Source of the DNA: an uncultured Alistipes sp.
GTDB lineage: Bacteria > Bacteroidota > Bacteroidia > Bacteroidales > Rikenellaceae
Direction: 5' to 3'
DNA length: 11,474 nt
Assembly (NCBI GenBank): GCA_947174295.1
Contig: CAMWIG010000048.1
Coordinates: forward strand, 1-11,474
The position numbers and the translations under genes are program-made. The notes under the pieces were generated by a model. The model ran no database searches and was not told where the DNA came from. It saw nothing but the letters and a program-made list of their open reading frames with translations. How positions within the stretch are numbered: position 1 is the stretch's first letter; every line of letters begins with the position of its first letter. Below are positions 6,152 to 11,474 of this stretch, piece by piece.

Positions 6152-6640
6152 TTATTCCGCAGCGTCGCGGAATGTGAAATATTTTGCAGCCATAAAACTG
6201 TACACGGTGCAAATTACCGACGTAAGCACCTTCGACGGCGTGGCCCAGAGACCGAGTCCGGCGACCAGCAGTTTCATCAGTGCGTAATTCATGGCCAGCG
6301 ACCCTGCCACCGACAGCGCATAGCGCAGCAGCTGCGTGCGCGTGCGCAGGGGCGAGAAGCGGAAGGCCACGTTGCGGTTGAGCCAGAACGCCACGAAGAA
6401 CGTCATCGGAAAGACGACCGCCAGCGAAGCTATCTCAGGCGAGACGGCGAACCACGGAGTGACCACCACCCGCTTGGCTACCAGATAGTGGTAGACGAGA
6501 AAGTAGGCCACCGGGTCGAACAGAAAATATGTCGCCGCGCCGCATGCGCCGTATCGAAACGTCTGCCGCGACACCAAGCGCGGCAGAGGGCCGGCGTAGA
6601 GAGCGTCGACCAGACGCACTATCGACTCCGAAAGACGCAT
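6152..6640 (-). CDS. GtrA family membrane protein
   Basis: This 162-residue integral membrane protein has four predicted membrane spans at about 33-55, 68-88, 106-127 and 137-156. The family motifs NRNVAFRFS (88-96) and MAAKYFTFRD (150-159) follow the second and fourth spans, as in GtrA (PF04138). GtrA proteins are thought to move or hold polyprenyl-phosphate sugars during glycosylation of surface polymers; the role here is inferred. The ATG at 6640-6638 is separated by one base from the stop of the SPOR gene (TGACATG), implying translational coupling. The open frame extends further upstream, but that part is the SPOR gene in another frame. No glycosyltransferase partner is in the window. Confidence 0.88.
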   Translation of the reverse strand: MRLSESIVRLVDALYAGPLPRLVSRQTFRYGACGAATYFLFDPVAYFLVYHYLVAKRVVVTPWFAVSPEIASLAVVFPMTFFVAFWLNRNVAFRFSPLRTRTQLLRYALSVAGSLAMNYALMKLLVAGLGLWATPSKVLTSVICTVYSFMAAKYFTFRDAAE

Positions 6641-6641
6641 G

Positions 6642-7658
6642 TCAACGTGCGGTATATATCCAAAGGTCGCTGAACTGCGTGGCCGAACGCGCATACTCGG
6701 CGCAGCGTTCGCGGTCCATGTCGAAATAGAGCGCAGCGAGGTACTTCGGGCCGTAAACGAACGCTCCGCCGCCCTCGACACCGTGCTTGGCACGCGCCTC
6801 GGCAACGGCACGCACGGCATTTTCGGGAGTGGAGAATACGCCCAGAACCACATAGCTGCAACCGCTCGACAGACGCCCCACGGCATCCTCGGCCTGAGAT
6901 TCGGCAACTGCTGCCGGCCGGACATCCCGCACCGGCTGCTCCGTCTGCGAAGATTGCGGAAGCTGCTCCGCGGCAGGTCGTTCCGGCTCTCCGCCGGGCA
7001 CCGTATCCACTCGTTTATCGGCATCTGCGGCCTCCTTAGTATCCGCCGCAGGCATCTCGTCAGCCGCACCGTCGGGCAGCCCGGCAGCGGCCGGCCCGTT
7101 ATCGGCGACAATCGCCTCGCCGGCCGCGGAACGCACCCGCTCCGTGCGGGAGAAAATCCCGCTCATGTCGGCCATCATGTCGCCGAACCCCGTATAGTAC
7201 AGTCCTATTCCCAACGTCACGGCCAGCACCGCAATGCAGACTCCTGCGACCACGGCGCCGAAAATATGGCGGCTGTAACGCCCCACGGCGACCTCGCCGC
7301 GGCCTGCCGGATTGAGCACACGGTCGAAAACCTCCTCGACGAGGAAACTCTTTCGGTCGAGACGTCCGACGCCCTCTATGACGAGCGTCGGCCCGCCGCC
7401 GCACTTGGCCAGCCAGCGGTCGTAGATATCCTGCGCACGCGCTATGTCGACCGCCGCCACCGCCGCGATGCGCGCTACGAGCGACACGCCCCGCTGCTGC
7501 GAGGTGAACGTCACGGCAAGGTATGCACGTCGCATGCGGCGCGACGACAGGCGCTCGGCCGGACGACGCTCCACGACGAGCGACCCCACACCGGGCAGGT
7601 GCAGCGCATGCTCGCGGGCCAGGGCATCGGCCGCAATCTTATTTACTTCGGTTACCAT
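6642..7658 (-). CDS. Membrane protein with N-terminal HU/CCDC81-like region and C-terminal SPOR domain
   Basis: This 338-residue protein has three parts. Residues 1-115 resemble the bacterial HU-CCDC81 repeats: two copies of a helix plus a glycine-containing strand motif (LHLPGVGSLVVE at 19-30, TLVIEGVGRLDR at 91-102). One membrane span follows at about 131-155. After a low-complexity Ala/Pro/Glu linker (175-265), a SPOR-like domain at about 267-338 (SYVVLGVFSTPENAVRAV, LWIYTAR) should lie in the periplasm and bind denuded peptidoglycan at division sites. The first part would be cytoplasmic. This architecture is recurrent in Bacteroidota. Its start overlaps the end of lgt by 7 bases (ATGGTAA), indicating coupled translation. 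Whether the HU-like part touches DNA is unknown. Confidence 0.85.
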   Translation of the reverse strand: MVTEVNKIAADALAREHALHLPGVGSLVVERRPAERLSSRRMRRAYLAVTFTSQQRGVSLVARIAAVAAVDIARAQDIYDRWLAKCGGGPTLVIEGVGRLDRKSFLVEEVFDRVLNPAGRGEVAVGRYSRHIFGAVVAGVCIAVLAVTLGIGLYYTGFGDMMADMSGIFSRTERVRSAAGEAIVADNGPAAAGLPDGAADEMPAADTKEAADADKRVDTVPGGEPERPAAEQLPQSSQTEQPVRDVRPAAVAESQAEDAVGRLSSGCSYVVLGVFSTPENAVRAVAEARAKHGVEGGGAFVYGPKYLAALYFDMDRERCAEYARSATQFSDLWIYTAR

Positions 7659-8536
7659 CTGCGCGATTTGTTTTTCTTAGGCTTCACGCGCGGCTGCGGA
7701 GCGGCGGCGGATTGCACGGCCGGCCGGCGGCGCGTCGAACGCCATATCATCCACACTGCGACAGCGATGAAAGGCAGCGAGAGCAGCTGCCCCATATCGA
7801 GCAGCATTCCCTGCTCGAACGCCTCCTGCTCCTCCTTGATGAACTCGATGAAGAAGCGCGTGAGGAATATGCCGACGAGTCCAACGCCGAACATCACGCC
7901 GGGACGGCGACGGCCGTAGTCACGGCCGTAGTAGAGCCAGCACAGAATGCCGAACGTGGCCAGGTAGCACAGCGCCTCGTATATCTGCGTCGGGTGCTGC
8001 ACGGGCACCATGTCGGCCGGCACGTCGCGATACAGCCGCATGAAGCGGAAGCCCCACGGCACCGCGGTTTCGCATCCTACGATTTCGGAGTTGAAGAGGT
8101 TGCCCAAGCGAACTATCGCTCCGCCGATTCCGACAGGTATCATGATACGGTCGAGCGACCACAGATAAGGCAGTCTGTTCTTGCGCGAAAAGAGCCACAG
8201 ACCTATCAGCAGGCCTATTGCAGCGCCGTGGCTCGCCATGCCGCCGTTGCGGATGCCGGTTATGATTGCGAGCGGGTGCGTGAGGAAGTAGCCCGGTTCG
8301 TAGAAGAGGCAGTGGCCCACGCGTGCACCTACGATGGTGGCAATCGTGCCGTAGATGAATATCGAGTCGGCGACCTCGGGTTTCAACGACTCGCGCCGGC
8401 AGAAGTTCGAGAAGAACCAGCCGCCGATAAGAATCGCCAAGGCCCACATGAGTCCGTAATAACGGATATCGACACCCGCAATTTCGAAAAATACGGGGTC
8501 GAAATTCCAGTCTATATATAATAGGTATCCCGCCAT
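7652..8536 (-). CDS. lgt: Prolipoprotein diacylglyceryl transferase Lgt
   Basis: Lgt transfers diacylglycerol from phosphatidylglycerol to the lipobox cysteine, the first step of lipoprotein maturation in the inner membrane. The 294-residue product has the expected multi-span hydrophobicity and key residues: Y26 or Y27, the HG motif with H103 (GGMASHGAAIG), R143, N146, E151 and G154 (IVRLGNLFNSEIVG), and R227/E231 (LTRFFIEFIKEE). H103, R143, N146, E151 and G154 fall at the same numbers as in the E. coli enzyme. The C-terminus is a basic, proline-rich tail. It starts 6 bases after the histidine kinase stops and overlaps the next gene by 7 bases. Confidence 0.97.
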   Translation of the reverse strand: MAGYLLYIDWNFDPVFFEIAGVDIRYYGLMWALAILIGGWFFSNFCRRESLKPEVADSIFIYGTIATIVGARVGHCLFYEPGYFLTHPLAIITGIRNGGMASHGAAIGLLIGLWLFSRKNRLPYLWSLDRIMIPVGIGGAIVRLGNLFNSEIVGCETAVPWGFRFMRLYRDVPADMVPVQHPTQIYEALCYLATFGILCWLYYGRDYGRRRPGVMFGVGLVGIFLTRFFIEFIKEEQEAFEQGMLLDMGQLLSLPFIAVAVWMIWRSTRRRPAVQSAAAPQPRVKPKKNKSRRW

Positions 8537-8542
8537 ATCGGA

Positions 8543-9589
8543 TTACTTTATGTCTTTGAGTGCGACCTTGGGCAGCGAGAACGAGAATGTCGTACCCTCG
8601 CCGAGTTCGCTGCGCACGGATATCTTCTCGCCGTGGCCTTCGATGATATGCTTGACTATGGCCAGACCCAGACCAGTACCGCCCTGCTCGCGCGAACGGC
8701 TCTTGTCGACACGGTAGAACCGCTCGAAGATGCGCGGTATGTCCTCGCGGGCGATGCCCACGCCGTCGTCGGTCACCTCGACCAGAATACGGTCGAGCAT
8801 GTCGCGGAACTTGACGCGCGCCACACCGTTCTCCTTGCCGTAGCGTATGGCGTTGTCGACGAGATTCACCAGCACCTGACCGATGTAATGCTTGTCGGCC
8901 AGCACCCAGAACGGCGACGGCAGATTATCGGCGCCCTTGACCATAATCGTAATCTTGCGGCGTGCGGCGGCCATCTCCATCTGGTCGGCAATCTCCTTCG
9001 TGAGCGCCACGATGTCGAACTGCTCCTTCTGCATTCCGAGCATGTCGCTCTCCAACTTGGCTATGGTGTCGAGGTCGCTCACGATGTTTATCAGCCGGTC
9101 GATGCTCTTCTCGGCCCGTTCGAGATACTTGCGGTTGATGAGGTCGTCCTCCAAACCGCCGTCGAGGAGCGTCGAGATGTAGCCCTGAATGTTGAATATC
9201 GGGGTTTTGAGCTCGTGCGCCACATTGCCCAGATACTGCTTGCGGAACGTCTCCGTCTCTTTCAGCCGGGCAATCTCCTTATCGTTGGTCGCAGCCCAGG
9301 CCTCGATTTCGTCGGACACCTGCTCGACATGCTTGTCTTTGAGCTCGCTGCGAATCTCCTGCGTGTGGACGTTGCGCGAGAGGACTATCGAATATATCGG
9401 TTTGAGCTTGTAGGCCACGTACTGTCGGATGATTACGAGCGCCGTAACCGATATGAAGGCGAACACACCCAGACCGACGCACAGCGTGGGAAGCCACGGC
9501 TGGCGCAGCGCGAACATCACGGCCACGGCCGCGACGGCGGACATCGACGAGATGAGCAGCGAGGCCATCTCCTTTGTCTTGATTTTCAT
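8543..9589 (-). CDS. Sensor histidine kinase, short two-span type (possible PorX partner)
   Basis: This 348-residue kinase has two membrane spans at about 9-27 and 33-55 with almost no loop between them, so it lacks an extracytoplasmic sensor domain and probably senses within or through the membrane. The HisKA domain has phosphorylated H125 (YLGNVAHELKTPIFNIQGY). The HATPase domain has the N box (VNLVDNAIRYG, N242/N246), G1 box (DDGVGIA, 274-280), F box (IFERFYRVDKSR) and G2 box (GGTGLGLA, 303-310). No OmpR-type regulator adjoins it. The nearest response regulator is the PorX-like gene four genes downstream in the same run, so it may be a PorY-type kinase. That pairing is inference. It starts 4 bases after ribE. 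Confidence 0.93.
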   Translation of the reverse strand: MKIKTKEMASLLISSMSAVAAVAVMFALRQPWLPTLCVGLGVFAFISVTALVIIRQYVAYKLKPIYSIVLSRNVHTQEIRSELKDKHVEQVSDEIEAWAATNDKEIARLKETETFRKQYLGNVAHELKTPIFNIQGYISTLLDGGLEDDLINRKYLERAEKSIDRLINIVSDLDTIAKLESDMLGMQKEQFDIVALTKEIADQMEMAAARRKITIMVKGADNLPSPFWVLADKHYIGQVLVNLVDNAIRYGKENGVARVKFRDMLDRILVEVTDDGVGIAREDIPRIFERFYRVDKSRSREQGGTGLGLAIVKHIIEGHGEKISVRSELGEGTTFSFSLPKVALKDIK

Positions 9590-9593
9590 ACGG

Positions 9594-10193
9594 CTATTTT
9601 TTTATGTAGTTTTCCATCAGACGGGCGATATACTTTCCTACGATGTCGAATTCGAGATTCACCTTCGTACCGACACCAATATGGCGGAAGTTGGTGTTCT
9701 CGAAGGTGTAGGGAATAATCGCCACCTTGAACTCGCCCTCGCGCGAGTCGCAGACCGTAAGACTCACTCCGTTCACCGCGACCGAACCCTTCTCGACAGT
9801 GCACAGGCCGCCGCCCTGAGGCGCGTAGCGGAAGGTGAAGTACCAGCTTCCGTCGGCGTCGCGCACGTCGACGCACTCGGCCGTCTGGTCGACGTGTCCC
9901 TGTACGATGTGTCCGTCGAGCAGAGCGTCGGGCTTCATCGAGCGCTCGATGTTGACCATGTCGCCCGCCTTCAACGCATCGAGATTGCTCTTCGCCAGAG
10001 TCTCGTGCATGGCCGTGACGGTGTAGGTGTCGCCCTCGATGGCTACCACCGTCAGACAAACGCCGTTATGGGATATACTTTGGTCTATTTTCAACTCCGC
10101 GCAGATGTCGGTACGGAGCGTAAAATCCTTGTTTCCGCGGTCGGTGCGCACTGCCACCACCTCCGCCATGCGTTCTACAATGCCTGAAAACAT
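9594..10193 (-). CDS. ribE: Riboflavin synthase, alpha chain
   Basis: This enzyme dismutates two 6,7-dimethyl-8-ribityllumazine molecules into riboflavin and the pyrimidine intermediate, the last step of riboflavin synthesis. The 199-residue product has the usual two lumazine-binding repeats, about 1-97 and 98-199. The N-terminal signature MFSGIVE, then SHNGVCLTV (41-49), GHVDQT (99-104), VNGVSLTV (140-147), the substrate-binding PYTFENTNF (161-169) and NLEFDIVGKY (179-188) are all present. The length is normal. It starts 14 bases after the XRE regulator and ends 4 bases before the histidine kinase. No FMN riboswitch is visible in the short spacer. The symbol is ribC in some naming schemes. 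Confidence 0.96.
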   Translation of the reverse strand: MFSGIVERMAEVVAVRTDRGNKDFTLRTDICAELKIDQSISHNGVCLTVVAIEGDTYTVTAMHETLAKSNLDALKAGDMVNIERSMKPDALLDGHIVQGHVDQTAECVDVRDADGSWYFTFRYAPQGGGLCTVEKGSVAVNGVSLTVCDSREGEFKVAIIPYTFENTNFRHIGVGTKVNLEFDIVGKYIARLMENYIKK

Positions 10194-10207
10194 GTCGTAT
10201 TTCGTTT

Positions 10208-10837
10208 TTAGTTGTTAATTATAATCTTTCCCGTCACACGGTACGCGTCGGTTATATCACTCTTTTTCAGCAATATGTCATCGAACTTCTTGCGGTCGGA
10301 TGCAACCAGGCGCAGCATCGAGTCGTCGTCGCCCGCGCGAACGATACGCAAAGTTACGATTTTTTGGCTCATTATCACATACTCCATACCCGGAATAATG
10401 GCGTCGGGGCCTACCCTTTTCAGCAGCACGACGCTGCCCTGAGGCGTCGAGGGCGCCATGGCCCGCGAGTTGCAATACATCGCCAAATCGCAGTCGACGC
10501 TCACCGGCAGTATCACTTCGCCAGCAGGTGCGAGCTCCGAGATGCGCGCCACGTCGGTCTCGGCGTCGCAGTCGTAGAAATGCACCGTCGTTCCGCAATC
10601 GGTCGTCCGCCGCAGCATCTCTCCATCGCCGGTGAGCAGCCAAAGCGTGCTTATCTCGGGGAATTTGGAGGTTATTCGAGCCGCAAGGTCTCGCGAAATA
10701 CCGTTGTTGCCCCTCTTTATCTGGTAAAGATTTTCAGCTCGATTCAACCCGATGAACAACGCGAAACGGTTGATAGTCATGTTCGCTCGGGTAATTACTC
10801 GCTCCAATCTTTCCCAATTATCCAAATTTTGTCGCAT
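10208..10837 (-). CDS. XRE-type regulator with degenerate S24 (LexA/CI-like) C-terminal domain
   Basis: This 209-residue protein has an N-terminal helix-turn-helix at about 8-70 (MTINRFALFIGLNRAENLYQIKRG, then ISRDLAARI) and a C-terminal S24/LexA-like beta domain at about 108-205. In the canonical motif D-S-M-x-P the catalytic serine is expected just before the methionine; here the sequence is RAMAP, with A126 at that site. The later lysine of the dyad also seems replaced by Arg (VTLRIVR). Autoproteolysis is therefore unlikely, so it is probably a repressor or activator responding in another way. It heads the eight-gene run and is divergent from tRNA-Arg, whose promoter overlaps the start of this gene. 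Its target is unknown. Confidence 0.85.
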   Translation of the reverse strand: MRQNLDNWERLERVITRANMTINRFALFIGLNRAENLYQIKRGNNGISRDLAARITSKFPEISTLWLLTGDGEMLRRTTDCGTTVHFYDCDAETDVARISELAPAGEVILPVSVDCDLAMYCNSRAMAPSTPQGSVVLLKRVGPDAIIPGMEYVIMSQKIVTLRIVRAGDDDSMLRLVASDRKKFDDILLKKSDITDAYRVTGKIIINN

Positions 10838-10862
10838 AATTCAAATTTTTTTTGCATCTTTG
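10829..10862 (+). promoter_or_regulatory. Promoter of tRNA-Arg
   Basis: TTG (10829-10831) and CATCTTTG (10855-10862) match the Bacteroidota consensus with one change in the -7 element (C for T) and a long 23-base spacing. The tRNA begins 7 bases after the -7 element. The element overlaps the start codon and upstream region of the divergent XRE gene. Confidence 0.65.
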
Positions 10863-10868
10863 CACCGC

Positions 10869-10940
10869 GGTCCCGTAGTTCAATGGATAGAATTTAAGAT
10901 TCCGGTTCTTACGATGAAGGTTCGAATCCCTCCGGGACTA
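10869..10940 (+). tRNA. tRNA-Arg (anticodon CCG)
   Basis: This 72-base cloverleaf reads codon CGG. The acceptor stem GGTCCCG pairs with CGGGACT (first pair G-U) and the discriminator is A. The D stem is GTTC/GAAT with GG in the loop. The anticodon stem is TAAGA/TCTTA with loop TTCCGGT. The T arm has loop TTCGAAT with stem GAAGG/CCCTC, which contains one A-C mismatch. The CCA end is not encoded. The wobble first pair and T-stem mismatch are slightly unusual but fit a functional tRNA. Confidence 0.9.
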
Positions 10941-10943
10941 CTG

Positions 10944-10975
10944 AAAGAGTGAGTTTTACGACTCGCTCTTTTTTT
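10944..10975 (+). terminator. Intrinsic terminator after tRNA-Arg
   Basis: An 11-bp stem (10944-10954 with 10961-10971, one T-G wobble) with a 6-base loop is followed by a run of T to 10975. It starts 3 bases after the tRNA. Confidence 0.85.
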
Positions 10976-11054
10976 CATGCAGGCAGGTGTCGTATGACTC
11001 CTGCCCCACCCTGCGGCATCCGACCGAAAGCCTTACTCCGTGACATTATGATGC

Positions 11055-11076
11055 AAAAAATGCGTCAGCGCATTTT
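11055..11076 (-). terminator. Hairpin with T-tract, probable terminator of the aroB transcript
   Basis: AAAATGCG (11057-11064) and CGCATTTT (11069-11076) form a perfect 8-bp stem with a 4-base loop. On the minus strand it ends in six T (11060-11055). It lies 145 bases past the aroB stop. It also lies about 9 bases downstream of the promoter match at 11085-11114, so it could instead act on a short transcript. Confidence 0.6.
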
Positions 11077-11084
11077 CGCACCTA

Positions 11085-11114
11085 CAAATGTAATAACAAA
11101 TTTCGGTTTTACAA
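11085..11114 (-). promoter_or_regulatory. Candidate leftward promoter in the aroB-tRNA spacer
   Basis: On the minus strand TTG (11114-11112) is exactly 19 bases before TACATTTG (11092-11085), a full match to the phylum consensus. No protein gene begins within 240 bases downstream on this strand. The spacer 10976-11221 holds this promoter, the hairpin at 11055-11076 and a second imperfect hairpin at 10982-11005; I see no coding region in it. Confidence 0.45.
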
Positions 11115-11221
11115 TGTAAAAAACGACAGTCCGGCGCACTCCGTTCGGACGGCAATGCGGCGAAGGCATATTTTCCATCATGAAAAACATGGCCGGCGGA
11201 GCATCGTCCGCACCGCCTGCC

Positions 11222-11474
11222 TCACCTTTCGCAAGCCGGGCACCGCCCGAATATCTCCGGCAAATCGGCCGCCGCGACCAGACGCGTCGTGCAGCTGCCG
11301 ACCGATGTCGGCAGCACGAGATGCAGCATGTCGCCGGCGCTCTTCTTGTCCTTCGCTGCGGCATCGAACAGCGCCTCCCTGCCGAACGGCTGCTCGATGC
11401 TGAACCCGATCGACCCGACCGCCCGGCACACGCGGCCGCAATCCTCGCGGGACATCATTCCCAGCCCGGCGGCT
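11222..11474 (-). CDS. aroB: 3-dehydroquinate synthase, C-terminal part (5' end outside the window)
   Basis: Eighty-three residues of the C-terminus are visible, entering the window in frame as AAGLGMMSRED. AroB converts DAHP to 3-dehydroquinate in the shikimate pathway, using NAD and a metal ion. The match rests on the terminal helical segment: a helix with G-M as in the family's GEAVAIGM motif, then FDAAAKDKKSAGDMLHLVLPTSVG, which matches the conserved DKK-x-x-G-x-(I/L)-x-(F/L)-V-L-x-x-(I/V)-G pattern of this family, and a final acidic stretch. The catalytic metal-binding residues lie outside the window. A related sugar-phosphate cyclase cannot be excluded. The stop is TGA at 11224-11222. 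Confidence 0.75.
   Translation of the reverse strand, partial: AAGLGMMSREDCGRVCRAVGSIGFSIEQPFGREALFDAAAKDKKSAGDMLHLVLPTSVGSCTTRLVAAADLPEIFGRCPACER

Noticed and set aside
6641..7111. N-terminal extension of the GtrA-like frame
   Set aside because: It overlaps the SPOR gene in another frame. The ATG at 6640 gives the normal family length and a one-base spacing.
1..11474. Prophage, insertion sequence, toxin-antitoxin or defence island
   Set aside because: No transposase, integrase, phage structural gene, terminal inverted repeats or toxin pair was found; the genes are housekeeping and envelope functions.

Overview
The window looks like ordinary chromosome from a GC-rich member of the Bacteroidales, most probably an Alistipes-like Rikenellaceae (the genus is inference). 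The signs are: promoters of the Bacteroidota type (TTG, about 19-23 bases, TAnnTTTG), no Shine-Dalgarno sequences in front of the genes I checked, and lineage-typical proteins (a PorX-type response regulator, a membrane protein joining a DNA-binding HU-like region to a SPOR domain, and a Bacteroidota-type HU followed by RNase G). Every protein gene lies on the minus strand. The only plus-strand gene is a tRNA.

Layout, in minus-strand transcription order from the right end. (1) 11474-11222 is the 3' end of a probable aroB, followed by a hairpin/T-tract terminator and a 245-base spacer. The spacer also holds a good promoter match pointing left. (2) 10869-10940 is tRNA-Arg(CCG) on the plus strand with its own promoter and terminator. 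(3) From 10837 to 3963 eight genes run head to tail with gaps of 15 bases or less: an XRE/S24-like regulator, riboflavin synthase, a sensor histidine kinase, lgt, an HU-like/SPOR membrane protein, a GtrA-family membrane protein, a Nudix hydrolase and a PorX-like response regulator with a PglZ domain. They probably form one operon. (4) After a 77-base spacer with heptanucleotide repeats come tsaE (tRNA t6A modification) and an N-terminally anchored transglutaminase-like protein, then an SRPBCC-fold protein. (5) A HU gene with a clear promoter is followed by a tiny basic ribosome-type gene of 29 codons, a terminator-like hairpin, and the 5' three quarters of RNase G (rng), which runs off the left edge.

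The most coherent theme is envelope and signalling. The run joins a histidine kinase and a PorX homologue, which regulates type IX secretion in Porphyromonas, to lipoprotein maturation (Lgt), a peptidoglycan-binding SPOR protein and a GtrA-like lipid-carrier protein. I see no phage, transposon, CRISPR or defence locus and no clearly new system. The items most worth checking are the PorX-histidine kinase linkage, two heptamer tandem repeats (one of which forms the 3' end of a gene), the tiny basic gene, and an unexplained promoter-hairpin pair beside aroB.
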